Notes under the pieces: generated by a model
Told to the model about the DNA's origin: nothing
The model's input: only the letters and a program-made list of their open reading frames with translations
Database searches by the model: none
Shown here: positions 1 through 11,707 of the stretch, piece after piece
How positions within the stretch are numbered: position 1 is the stretch's first letter
Layout of the letters: each line of letters starts with the position of its first letter
Assembly: GCA_030077755.1 (NCBI GenBank)
Contig: JAQJZZ010000005.1
Location: forward strand, 434,001-498,000
Direction: 5' to 3'
DNA length: 64,000 nucleotides
Source: Filosporella fistucella
Taxonomy: Eukaryota; Ascomycota; Leotiomycetes; Helotiales
Program-made: the position numbers and the translations under genes

Positions 1-893
1 CTTTAACATGACCATTAACGACATTCTTGATAACGAAAAAGTGGTCTGGCCTGATTTGACGTGGTCAGCAAGAATATTTGTGGTTCTAAAGATGCGATCT
101 TACTTATCGGTACCACCATTGCTTCCAAGTCCATCCCAGTATGCTGGTCCATTGCCATCAATGATGTGTCCTGGAGCGCCTTGAATAGTGATATCAGTTC
201 CCGTGACGACAATCGGGTCGAAATCACTGTTGACGGTTGTTCCGAAAGTCTATAAAAGTCAACTGCTTGCAATTGAACTTCTTGGCAGGAATGACTTACA
301 GTCTTTCCTGAAAAGGTAACGGTGGTTCCTTGCTTTAACTTAGTCAAAAGGATAGTAGAGCTGACAGGAGCAGAAATATTGTCCAAGACGATATTGGTGC
401 AAGACGCAACGGCTGAGGTTATTTGGGAATATGCAGTACATGTGCAAGTTGTGCCTGTTCCCGCTGCAACGCTGGTGGCCTTGGTTGAACTGGATGTGGT
501 CACTTTGGCCGTTGAAGTTGTGACTTTGGCAGTGGAAGTTGAGGCTTTTGCGGTTGTGGTCACTGCCGTAGAGGCTTTCTATGGGAATGTTAGGAACCGG
601 GATTTAGATATTACTGGGTGGGTGCTTACAGTTGTGGTTGCAAGCGTTGTGGCTCCACTGGCCGGAACAAGACAGCTGCATGCACTCGAAAGCTTAGATG
701 GCTTGCTGGAGCAGTAAGTAGCAAAAGCTGGAAGACTGGTCGTAGCTGTATTCGAAGTCAAAGTGTATGTCTTGCAGAAACTAGCCGCAACCGCTGACGA
801 CGCAGTCATGGCACTTGCACACGGGTCACCACCAGGGCTGACACAAGCAAGTACCAGAGGGGCAAAAGCACCCAGAAGGATGGAAGACCGCAT
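1..893 (-). CDS. Secreted endopolygalacturonase, GH28 (3' part beyond window)
   Basis: Proposed exons (minus): 893-630, 578-300, 249-104, 50-1; introns of 51, 50 and 53 bp, all GT-AG, keep frame. Start chosen because it opens a signal peptide (MRSSILLGAFAPLVLA). Residues ~17-80 form a cysteine-rich module ending in ACSCL, followed by a Thr/Ser/Lys/Val linker built of TAKVTTS-like repeats (~95-120). Then comes a typical GH28 N-terminal region: the stretch around TSAVASCTNIVLDNI, GTTVTFSGKTTFG, the IDGNGPAYWDG motif and DHFFVVKN-like text. GH28 enzymes hydrolyse alpha-1,4-galacturonan in pectin outside the cell. The catalytic NTD/DD/GHG/RIK motifs would lie past base 1 and cannot be checked. 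The extra N-terminal module and linker are longer than in classical fungal endo-PGs. Confidence 0.88.
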
Positions 894-3631
894 AATGCTT
901 GATTGGAGTGAGTGAAGGGGCCAAGAGTGCTTGTTTGAAGAGCCAAGGCGGGATACTGCAAAAAGAGAAGAGGCCAAGGTATCACTTCATATATGGATAA
1001 TCGAGGACTGTAGAGCTCACTCAATGCGGCAGGATGCCAAGAAGTATACACAGGGTGTACGCGGAGAAACTTCAGAAGAAGCAGCTTTAATATGGAGAAA
1101 TGCCATTTCTGAGTAGTTTGTCCGCAGTTCCTATGTTGTAGACTTTTTGACAACGAATGGGATTAATTCCAGGAGAAAGTAAGTCACCAAACGAGGACCT
1201 AGAAGTGGACAAGAAGCAATTTTGAGTGTACCCGAGTATATCGAAATAAGTGTAATATGCAAGAAGGACAATCATGGGGTCTGGCATGGGCGTCTTGTAA
1301 GCATCATGGCTTGCTCTTCCTTGTTCAGGGGAAGTTGCGGGGGAAATAAACCCCGCAAGTGTGGCGCGGAAATAAATTCTCCACTTGAGAGTTTAATTTG
1401 ACCATCAATGAAGTGATCAATCTCTCCAATTTGAAGGTACTTGAAACGATGCATATTTGATTCCCTTGCAAGACGGTTCCTTTCCATAAGCTTATTTCGA
1501 GATAAATGTCTCAATTCGGAATATATGACCGTTGCAGCTCGGCATTCATGCTACAAACAAGAAAATCTTGTTTCAAATGCAGCTTTTCATTTGCAAGATA
1601 AGAAACTTTTCGGAATCTGGGCCGAAGTATAATACTTGATAGGAAGAAACATCGCATATTCCGTACAATTATGTAAATTTTGCGAGGTTCGTAGTCTCTC
1701 AAATGTTACCACGCTTCAAGATTTCCAACACCACCCATTGGAAGAAGGGATATTCGACATAGCGTGAGATGCACCATATGTAAACTCAGAGTATCATAAA
1801 CTTTTCCCGAGGAAGAATCGAATAGATCTGGCTCTGCGCCGACTATCCACGTGACAAGATAACACCTAGTCATCTCGATTCCATAAACTTCAATTCAAGC
1901 AATAGGTAAGAACGCAGGATGGGAAAAGAAGACGCCTATAGCATTTCCATAAACAAAATTTGAAAGTATTGTCATCCTACAGAATCGAACATCACGCCTT
2001 ATCTAAGGCGTTGGAATACCACGATATGTGCGGCTTAGAACTAAAGGCGCAACATTGACAGGCTAAGGAGAGCCTTGCTCAGTTCCAAGAGACCTTTCAA
2101 GAATATTATACTCGGACCGTAAGTAGAGCAGAAGATGTATCGCAGGATACGTTACTTCTAATTGATCGATGCTCACGCAAAAAACAATGTCCCTTTATCA
2201 AACATGCTCCACACAACAAACGAAATGTCTCAGGAGTCAGCACAGACGTCTAATCCCCCCTTTTCCTCCCCTTTACTTGCCCTCTATCATAATCCCCAAT
2301 AACCACGTTCACACCGTCCCAGACACGCACTCTCAGGAGGCGATCTGGTAGACTGGGTTCAAAATTAAGTCTGGTCTGCCCACCAGAAGACAAAGAGTTT
2401 CAAGCAACTCATGTGTGCGCGTCGCACATTGCCAAAATGGCGACTCTTCATGAGAGAAATGCGTTGAGAAAATATATGAATAATGTGACTGCCCAAGAGA
2501 ACATCATTTACATATGATCAATATGTGAGGACTATGGATGATGGAATACACCTCCACATAGTAGTTAGTTAGTTCATCAGTCGGAAGAAGGGAAGCGTAG
2601 CCAGAAACATCTGGGAGGATGTAGTTCGGCGGACGCGCTGGACGAACCTTTTTGTCGTTCCACGGATAATATATACATTACATATATCCCTCTATATACT
2701 TTTTAGGTAGATGTTTATCATTTTCTTTTGGTCTGGTGAGCGAGAGCAGAGCAATTCGCTTCATGAGGCGAGATGTCGGAAATTAGACTTACTTCTCAAA
2801 GTACTTACTTACCTCCCCTTACGTACATGCAGGACCTCAGATATTCATACTCTACCAGCATATCTCTGTCCGAAAATAATAGGCAGATTCCATGAAGTCA
2901 ACGTACTGAGAATAACTCATAAAATCATAAATACTCTCACTTTAAATATCATATAAACCCTCAAGACAATCTCTGCATTTCCTCCCTTTTCCTCGCCTCC
3001 TCCCCCTCACCCCTTCCGCTTCCATCCTTCCATCCCACCACCTTTCACTTTCCACCTACCAACTACCATAAACCTATCACCCAATAACCCCTCCTCCCGC
3101 CGTCCCAGCGACCAGGAAAGGTCGCCTGGTGGACTGGTCACTCAATTGAAGAGAGCGAGAACGCAGATTGCTAAAAGTGATAGTGCGGAAGAGAATATTC
3201 AGTGATGACTGATATAGACTTCTAGAGCATGATGTGAAACTAAGAGGGTGGGATTTCTCCCTTTGAGAAATTTCAGAAATCTGAGAAGAAACATGGAGGA
3301 TGTAGTTCAACAGGTGTGTTGAAAGAATTTCGTTTTGGTTGATAGCGATAAAGAGAGGAGGAGATCATAAAGCGAATAGAGGTGAGTTGTCGGAGATTGT
3401 AGTCGCTTTTGATGGCACGTTTCCCGTACTCTATGGGCGTTGTTTGCTCTTGGGATATGAAATTCAAGCAACAGAGATAAAGTTCAAAGTTACTGCGAGT
3501 ACCTACTTAGATATCACATACACTCTAGACAAGTTTGAAATTATACCAATTCTACGCTCAACGCACTCATGCATCACCCTACAGAAAACCTAATATACAC
3601 ATCTCCACCCTTCTTCTCTTCCTCTTGGTAT
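894..3631. other. Intergenic, 2.7 kb, no supported gene
   Basis: No open frame here has family-like composition or a convincing splice structure. It holds the promoter of the polygalacturonase (right side of 893) and the 3' flank of the ArfGAP gene. An inverted repeat with GCGGGG/CCCCGC arms lies at 1335-1358. A strongly pyrimidine-rich tract spans about 2970-3080. Nothing else recognised. Confidence 0.6.
1335..1358. promoter_or_regulatory. Inverted repeat, CreA-like GCGGGG/CCCCGC arms
   Basis: Eight-base arms TTGCGGGG (1335-1342) and CCCCGCAA (1351-1358) are exact reverse complements around an 8-bp spacer. The core matches the fungal carbon-repressor CreA/Mig1 consensus SYGGRG. It sits about 440-465 bp upstream of the polygalacturonase start, a place where a catabolite-repression site would make sense. 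Function is inferred. Confidence 0.4.
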
Positions 3632-5034
3632 CTACCACTTATCCCAATTATCATCCTCCATCTTCCCCTTCCCACCCACCCCCGTATTTCCACCCGTCTT
3701 CTTTACAGCACTCGTCCCAATAGCGCTCGGTCTCGCATTCCCAGCTTCTGCAAAGCTATCCCAGAAATCTTTCTTAGACTCATCGAGGGGCATTGTTCTA
3801 TACGCCCCTGAAGATGAAGAGCCCCCGTTTCCTTCCACAAAACGATTAAAACCATCTGCGGCGGATTTGGCACCTGTTTGAGCACCTTTTGCTACGTTGG
3901 CAGCAGCAATGCGGGCTTGTGCTGCGAGATCAGATTCTGCCACCTGGGATATATTAACTTTTGTTTATATAACAGTATTTGCTTGCAGGATTAGGAGTAT
4001 AGCGGAAAGGGTGATTCTGAACATGAAGAGAGCATACCTGTCTAGCAGTAGGCTGAATATACCCCTCATTAACCTGCTTCGCTGTCTTCCCAACTGTAGT
4101 AGTGAACCACCCAAATCCCCTTGTCAAAGCCGCTACAGGATCTTTCTGTAAATCCTCCAATCCCGGTAGTTTATCCTCCTTAGGCTTTTCCAGCGGCGTG
4201 CTTCCGAAACCTGCGTATTTTCCTCCTTGACTGGGATGTAGATCTTCAGGTCTGTTGGCATTTGCGGCTCCAAGTCCAGCGAAATATTTATCGTCTACTT
4301 TGGCTTTACTTCCTACGCCACCTGCGGATGGACGTGGGGATTCTGTGCGGCCGAGGGGAGTTTGGGATCGGGAGGTCGAGGAAGGTGTGAATGTCGTGGA
4401 TGAGGGAGTTGGTTTCGTGCTGGGAACGTATTCTTTGCCTTCAACTTTTGCGGAGAGCCTCTCCTTCCATTCTTCTCCTACTTCTCCTGAATATCGGTCC
4501 GCAATCGTGGCATCGTCCCATCTGTTTCAATATCAGCGCAGTTCCATTCAGTCTCCGAAAAATTCCATATGACTGTAACTGCCCGCTTTTCCCCCCTCTA
4601 AACTTCGTACTCAACTCTTCGGGGCCCCTCAAATATGATAAGAAAGCAGCCAAACTCACGTTATCCCAGCCATCTGATTCGCCTCAGCACCCTCAAAGAA
4701 GTCCCTCCAGGGTTTATTCCCACCCAATCTCATTCTCTCAATCTCTGCCGCCTTGAATGCATCCATAGTAATACTCCTCACAAAGCTAATATGTACACCT
4801 AATCCGCGATGTACGCCTGCGCAAGAAAGGCAGATGAAGATGCCGAATTTGGGAGATGCCCATTGTGGGGATGGGGCCCCGCAGTCGCAACAACGGTCGT
4901 TGGATGATGTTTTCTGGATCTCGAGGAGCTTGATGGGTGGGTTAGAGCTGAGTTCATAGACCTGAATTATGTTTATAAGAACCTACCTTTGAGCGTGTCT
5001 CGGGATCGACCTCCCACATGGCTTTACTCGCCAT
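3632..5034 (-). CDS. ADP-ribosylation factor GTPase-activating protein, Gcs1/ArfGAP1 type
   Basis: Exons (minus): 5034-4987, 4928-4660, 4521-4038, 3943-3632; introns of 58, 138 and 94 bp; 370 aa. Residues ~17-130 form the ArfGAP zinc finger: CxxC at 29/32, 16 residues, CxxC at 49/52, then the arginine finger in HRGLGVHIS (Arg57). The C-terminal half carries the Gcs1-type amphipathic region around [21 protein letters not shown], and the protein ends in DDNWDKW, usual for this family. It stimulates GTP hydrolysis on Arf1 in Golgi-ER and post-Golgi vesicle traffic. Length is normal for fungal Gcs1. The third intron splits the amphipathic region from the tail. Housekeeping gene; assignment firm, with exon ends set by frame. 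Confidence 0.92.
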
Positions 5035-5867
5035 GGCGTCGATTGGTTCCAATCTGTCCCTCTAATATTATTCCCCCAACAGGTATAAGCTATTGACAGT
5101 TGCGGCGAGTTTAAAAAATTGGGAGTATTTCAGGAGAGGCAGAGTACACAGCTGCATATATCGACTTCTGGATGTTGGTGGGGAACTTTGAGGCGCCAGA
5201 TTTCCCTAGCACAAAGGGGTTTGATGTTCGATGGTTTGAGCTAGTCGCATCTAGGCCAATGACGATAAGGCGCGGCTGAATTCCAATTCAGTAAGGCTAC
5301 GTTTCTATTTACTACAATGGCCACACGAGCTTTACATATACTGGCATCCAAAATGAAAGGCCGCACAACATCTAAATCAAGTCCAGCACACCGTGTCTCA
5401 AATATCTCTCCTATAAACTCACACAAGTCACAATCACATACATTATACACATTGTTGCCCTAACCCTTTATTATGATCAATGGTATCAGCAAAGAACTTT
5501 TCCCATTCCGTTCCCTTTCCCGAGAGCACATCAGAAAGAAATCTAGTGTACACGCCCGAGAACTAGAGAAATGGTAATAAAACATAGGTTTTGAATAGAG
5601 TTCCGAGAACTATGAAAGCCACGCGATAAAGCTCATAGACGTTTTTAAAGACGCCAGCAAAGAATCCACCAACGTAGCAACATGTTCCATTGAAAAAAGA
5701 AAGTCGTTAGAAGTTGGGCCAAGTCTATCGAGATCTCAAAAGACCGGGACCATCTTCATCCTCACGCGCCTCCACAAATCGCGAGACATTCCAAAGCAAT
5801 ATGAATGCATTTGTCTTGTCCCTGAAAATGTAGAACCTCCCATCGTACAAAGTAATACACAGACCAC
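5035..5867. other. Intergenic between ArfGAP promoter and RRM gene 3' end
   Basis: 833 bp. It contains the upstream region of the ArfGAP gene and the 3' flank of the RNA-binding protein gene. Short open frames show no recognisable composition. Nothing else seen. Confidence 0.6.
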
Positions 5868-7213
5868 TTAAGAAGTAGTCTCAACGGCACCATTGGTACC
5901 CTCGGTGGCAGCCTCAGCAGCTGGTGCATTGGCATCATCATCGGTCTTGTCTGGGCTGTCAATGGCAACCTTGACAGCGATCTCACGACCCTCAATCTCC
6001 TTTCCGTTCATCTCGTTGACAGCTTTTTGTTGTTGCTCCTCAGAAGCAAGGGTGACGAAACCGAAACCACGTCCTTTGCGGGGTTCGTTACGGGCTTGGA
6101 GCTTCTTAACCATGAATCGGGGAATTGGACGAAGGGCGATCTTGGCGGAGGATGGTTCATAGGCAGCAAAGAGTTCCTTGAGCTGATAAAAAGATTAGCA
6201 GAAGTAGCAGTAAAGTGAGATTTGATATTACCTTCTCCTCAGAGAGATCATATGGAAGGTTGGCAACCATGACCTTGTTCTTGGATGGGATTCCGTCAGC
6301 TGGAGGGCCACGTTCACGTCTCTCACGGGGAGCACGAGGCTCCTTTGGCTTGGTGTCCTTAGCCTCCTTGGTTTCAGTGGTTGTGTTGGTTGTCTCAGTC
6401 AAAGGAAGGACTTCAGCAGCTGGAACCTCAGCACCTTCCTCACCACGGGACTGAAAAAATGTTAGAATGACTCATTTTTGAAGAGTTCGATATACTCACT
6501 CCACGAGCAGCACGAGCACCACGGCCTCCACGACCACGGCCTCGTCCACGGCCACGACCAGATGGTCTACGACGTCCACCTTCACCTCCAGATACACCCT
6601 CACCTCCACTGGCAGCACCTTCACCCTTCTCGGTATTTGCCTCTGGCTTGCGAGCAAGTTGAACAGAAACCTTGCGATCAAGGATTTCCTTTCCAGAAAG
6701 CTCAGCAATGGCACGCTCAGCCTCACTAGGGGTGGAAAGATCGACAAAAGCGTAACCAACTGGGCGGTCGGTGCGTGGGTTCTTTGGGATCGAGGTGGAT
6801 TCACTGAATTGAGAATGTCAGCTCTGAACACGCGGTTTTGTGCAAATCATGATGTGGCTTGGAGACCAATATTCTGGAAAGGAAATGAAAACATCTGGAG
6901 AATGATGTTGCCACAGTGGCTTCTCCATCTCATTTGGAAGGGCAGGCTCGATGGAAAGGGGCAAGTAATGAATTACTTACATTAAGTATCCCTTGAAGAA
7001 GGTTTGCAACTCCCCCTCGGTCGTCGCATATGCGAGGTTTCCGATGTAGAGTCTGCGGCCTTCTGCAGCGCTAGCCAAGACTGCCTCATTGTGGGCAGCG
7101 CTGGCTGACTTGTCAGCAGAGGAATCCGCAGGCTTGTCGGAAATTGAGGTGTTGCCAAGAGCGGCAGTAACGTCGTTGACGGCGTCAGAAACTTTCTCCA
7201 CGATGGCGGACAT
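5868..7213 (-). CDS. RNA-binding protein with two RRMs and an RG-rich spacer
   Basis: Exons (minus): 7213-6981, 6803-6500, 6450-6232, 6182-5868; introns of 177, 49 and 49 bp; 356 aa. RRM1 has RNP2 RLYIGNLAY and RNP1-like VGYAFVDL and is interrupted by the first intron. A spacer rich in GRGRGRGG-type RG repeats follows. RRM2 has RNP2 KVMVANLPY and RNP1 GRGFGFVTL, and the tail is acidic and Ala/Thr-rich. Two RRMs plus an RGG box suggest an abundant mRNA or pre-rRNA binding protein; the target cannot be told. The first intron is long for this window, as often seen in highly expressed fungal ribosomal and RNA-binding genes. Start chosen at MSAIVEKVSD; upstream in-frame codons belong to the 5' leader. 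Confidence 0.88.
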
Positions 7214-8612
7214 GATGATTGCGTGTGGGTTTTGGTTGACTGAAGAACTGAACAGAGGTTTTGAAGTTGGGATTTGTCGACGTTCGCTGAGTTTTGTTTG
7301 ACTCTTGAACAAATGGGGGAGTTGTGTAAGGGTAGCTTGGTGCCCTAGAAGTGTTTTTGGGATTGTTTGGGATTGGAGTTGATGAACTGGATCGTATCTT
7401 GTTGTGATGTGAAGTCCAAAGGAAAGGGAGGAAGGAATGTACTCGTGCGAAATGATATAAATTTGGCAGCCGCAGCGATGGGGCTTAAGCGAGAGACGCT
7501 AGTCCTCAAGCGGATGCGCTAGGAGCATAGGCAGAAGGGACGTTCCCAGGGCGAAAAGAATGGATGCTACGAATTGCATTATTAAAATTGGTTAATTAGG
7601 CAAAGACGAAGTACTTAGATACGCAAATCAAGGCTATTGTAGACTATCCGTACATAGTGATGTAGCTTACCCGTTGTCTGAGTTTATAGCTTGTTTTCAA
7701 CTACATAAAAACAATTAATGTTTTGTTCCGCTTCCCCCAAACTCCCCCATCATTTTCTGCACCATCTCGTTTCTGTGCTCCCGCTCCAGCCCAGAGGCCA
7801 GCCCTGCCCTGCAGAACGGTCGGCGAGAGCCCCTGATATAAAGTAAGGTAGGGTGGGATTACCATGCTACTTTACCGTTCGGAGGTACACTAGTCAGCAA
7901 GATAGCTGCTTGTTCGCCTTGTGTTGACGCACATTAGTTCGTGACGTTTTTCTGGAAACAATTAAAGGAGTCATTCGCCGCACAAGGCTGTGATGGAAGC
8001 CTTGTGGAAGGTGAAGTGTCAGGCTGAGGACTAATTAGTATACGACAGATTGCAGGATGCAGCTGACAGCCTTCAACTGCGATTATTGTCTGTTCTCCGA
8101 GTGAGACAATACCATTGTGATAGACGATACGCATGGATAATGGCCTAGAATTGAAAACAGTTTGATTTAGATAGGCTTTCCCGGCATGACACTGACGCCA
8201 CAGTAGCGTGCAGGGTGGTTTTCATCATAAATCTCGACCTTGAAGCAATAGAACTTCTCACAGTAAAGGAAACGAACATAATAAATATGTTGTTCTATTT
8301 TACCCACTCTTTCAACTTTACCCAATGCTTCTCGTCTCCTGTCGATCGCAAGCAGCAAACATTCTTTGACAATTCGATATCGAACATGATATAGAAGCCC
8401 CTTTTTCAAAAAAGTATCAGAGCCAATCATTCAAGCCAGACAAGGAGGAGTCTTTGCTCGCCCTAGAAAAAAATTCGTCGGCCTCGGAGATTTGGAGATC
8501 CTCTAAATTCATGCATCCACGTGATGACAAAGATTGCTTTTCCCGTGACCTTAAACTCCATTATCGGCAAGTGGCAACTCCCCACTGTCCTTTTCATCCT
8601 TTCCTATCCAAC
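7214..8612. other. Divergent intergenic region, RRM gene / TAH18-like gene
   Basis: 1.4 kb between two divergent starts, so it should hold both promoters. A C-rich stretch lies near 7740-7820. An in-frame extension of the downstream gene runs back to 8454 but lacks flavodoxin similarity, so I treat it as 5' leader. No other gene seen. Confidence 0.55.
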
Positions 8613-11600
8613 ATGACTGAAAATTTGAATGGGCAACGCCATGATAGAACTGCTCTCGTACTTTATGGCTCTGAGACAGGAAATAGTCAAGATGTGGCTG
8701 AGGAGTTGGGGAGAGTGGTCCAGAGGCTTCATTTCATTACCAGGGTCTGCGATATGGACTCCGTAGAACTTGTATGTCATCAGCTCATTTCGCCTGTCGT
8801 CAGGAGAGTCCATGCACTAATGCATAATGTAGAGACAACTTTTAAGGTACACAATTGTAATATTCGCAGTGTCGACGACAGGCCAAGGAGAGTTTCCCAA
8901 AAATTCGAGGTTGTTCTGGAAAAGTCTTCTAAGAAAACGTTTGCTGCCAGGATGTCTGAGTCACGTGTCATTCATAACATTTGGTCTGGGAGACAGTTCA
9001 TATCCAAGGTGAGATAGGATGAAGTGGGATCTATATTTGGAATGATTTGGACTAATCTGGTGTAAGATTCAATTGGTCTGCACGAAAACTGCATAAAAGA
9101 TTAGAACAATTGGGTGCGAAAGAAATCTATCCTCAAGGTGAGGCAGATGAAAGACATGACGATGGGTAAGTTCTTTTTATATTCCCCGTCAATTACGAAG
9201 CGATCAAACGATTCTTCTTGCGATCTCTTTCGAGATGGATGTCTTGAACTTTTCTAACATTTCTTCCAATTCAGCATTGATGGGACGTTCCTAGCATGGA
9301 AAGCCGGTCTTGGAAGGCACCTGCTTTCCACCTACCCACTTCCAGAAGGCGAGACCCCAATTCCAGACAACGTTCTTTTACCCCCAAGGTATCTTGTGGA
9401 AGTCATCGAGGACCCAGAACATACCATCACCCCAGCGACCAACGTCAAAGACGCTACTTCTGACTCCATGGATATCAATGGTCTGTTAGCCGCTGCTGCC
9501 CTGGCTGAGCTTTCTAAGATTCCCGATTCCGATACTCCACCGCATCTTAGATACTCTGACTTCAAGCATTCACTAAAGCGATCCTCGAGTATGGGCAACC
9601 ATACCTCAAAAAAAATTGCCTCCGTGGAGGGCGACGAGGCGAAACCTCAAATCGAGGTCAACTCACAAGATACTAAGGCTGACAACACGAGACCCAAAAT
9701 TAAACTCATCCACAATCGTACTGCAAGGCTAGATATTATGGAGGTCGATAATTTTACACCCGAGTCTGAGGACCCTCCCTACACTACTGTCAAACTAAGT
9801 GAAGTGGAAACCAACGACACACAACTTGAAGGCTATGTGAGCCCCTACTTCAATCCAAAATTGATGGAAGTGGAAAAGAATCACAAAAGATCCAAATCTG
9901 ATGACAGATGCTCTGCTGTCAACTCTCGTGGTATTGATGAGGCCTCAGCGGATAGACAAGGTATGGAGTTTCTTTTCTTTCTCGTAAAGGGTGCTTCGAT
10001 AAACTGTGCATCTCTGGGCCAGGAAGCTCAGGATCAAAGCGTCAGTTTTAGGCTTAAACTCGTTTCCACTACAAATAACTATGTTGCTAACATGTCAACA
10101 TAGACCAGTTTAATAAGGCTTTGAACGCTCGAGGGTCCCAAAGCCGCCCTACAACTACATTTACTTCCACCTTCGGCGATGAGACAAGTACCATGTTGTG
10201 GACACCAAAACCCGAGTCGACCGTTCAACCATGCCCACAACTCAAAGTACCATGCGACGATCCACCAGCATATACTGATGTAGATCTTCCACCCACAGAT
10301 CGTCTCCCTATTGAAGGCCTCGATATCGAGCTGATTTCCAACGTGCGTCTCACTCCAGATGAACATTGGCAAGACGTTAGGCAACTTGATTTCTACGTGG
10401 ATGGTGAATATGAGGTGGGCCCAGGCGAAACTGTAACGATATTCCCAAAGAACTTCCCAAAAGATGTTCAAACCCTGATTGATTTGATGGGTTGGAACGA
10501 CGTTGCCGATACACCCCTCAAGTTTATAGATACTGTGGAGCGAGAAGACAGTTTGACCTACAAAGATCAGGCTTATGTAGAAGATCAAGTGCGGTGCGTT
10601 CCCCCAAATTTGGTTCCGCTCCGGCATTCGACACTCCGGCAGCTTCTTCTGCACAACCTTGATATCACTGCTATCCCGAGACGTCATTTCTTCGAAATTG
10701 CCGCCAATTTCACCACAGACGAGATGCATAAACTTCGGTTACAGGAATTCTCAAGACCAGAATATTCTGACGAATACTATGACTATTGCACTCGTCCAAG
10801 AAGAAGCATTCTAGAAATTTTGCAAGATTTCCCCACTGTCAAGTTTCCTTATACTTGGGTTGCCTCGGTCTTTCCTGTGATTCTGGGACGCAAATACAGT
10901 ATTTGCAGCGGAGGAAAGCTTTGCAACGTTCGTGGCAAGCAGTTGAAGCGTATTCAAATCATTGTTGCCATTGTCAAGTACCGAACTGTTTTGAAAAAGG
11001 TTCGCCAAGGCCTTGCCTCCCGATATCTCGCTTCACTCGAAACTGGTACCAATATCCAAGTTCGGATTTCCAGTGAAAACGTCTGGTCGCCGTGGACCAA
11101 GGCAAGTGGTATTGGAATTTTGGACATGAAAGAGAGGGAGTTCTGGGCATCTCTTGAACTTCTGGCTCGACCACTTATTCTGGTAGCTGCAGGAACTGGA
11201 ATTGCGCCTCTTCGTTCGTTGATTTGGGAACGAGCGCAGACTGCACGTAGAATTATGACAAGAGAGCGTCGTTTCGAACTCGGACGGACATACCTGTTTT
11301 ATGGTGGACGTAATCGACATGCGGATTATTTCTACAAAGAGGACTGGGCTTCCCCTGACCTCAAAGTAACTTGTTTCACTGCTTTTTCGAGAGATCAAAA
11401 GGAGAAAATTTACGTTCAAGATATCATCAAAAGAGAGGAAGATCTTGTGAAACGTTTGATCGTCGAGACAAATGCGATGATTTTTGTGTGTGGTAGCTCG
11501 GGTGCGATGCCGAAATCTGTGAAGGAGGCTTTCATCCGCGCAGTCATTCCTGATAGGAAAAATACGGCTGCTGCCAGGATTGGCAATGAATTGTCTGTCA

Positions 11601-11707
11601 CTCTGGTCGATGAAGACATGACAAGTGATCAACAACGGAGAGTAGATGCGGAGATAAGAATCCTGCGAATGGAGAACAACGGAGAGTATGTTCAGGAGAC
11701 TTGGTAG
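8613..11707 (+). CDS. TAH18: NADPH-dependent diflavin oxidoreductase, Tah18/NDOR1 type
   Basis: Exons 8613-8771, 8833-9008, 9067-9165, 9275-9960, 10104-11707; 907 aa. Flavodoxin domain: ALVLYGSETGNSQDVAEELG, then VSTTGQGEFP and FGLGDSSYP, visible only after splicing introns of 61, 58 and 109 bp. FAD domain: RKYSICS followed by VAIVKYRT. NADPH domain: VAAGTGIAPLRS, LFYGGRN, VCGSSGAMP, and a C-terminal aromatic Trp. Tah18 passes NADPH electrons to Dre2 for cytosolic Fe-S cluster assembly. Yeast Tah18 is about 620 aa; the excess is a polar, low-complexity insertion at roughly residues 195-430, mainly in exon 4, between the flavodoxin and FAD domains. The FAD-site residue order is slightly divergent (SICS rather than SIAS). 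Core assignment is firm; whether the insertion is translated in full is not certain. Confidence 0.85.

Noticed and set aside
8772..9066. Apparent break in the flavodoxin domain of the Tah18-like gene
   Set aside because: The plain open frame loses family similarity after DSVEL, but splicing 8772-8832 and 9009-9066 restores the STTGQGEFP and FGLGDSSYP motifs in frame, so the gene is intact.
10079..10729. Long minus-strand open frame of 216 aa
   Set aside because: It lies antisense inside the FAD domain exon of the Tah18-like gene and has no family features.
11033..11635. Minus-strand open frame of 200 aa
   Set aside because: Antisense shadow of the NADPH domain of the Tah18-like gene.
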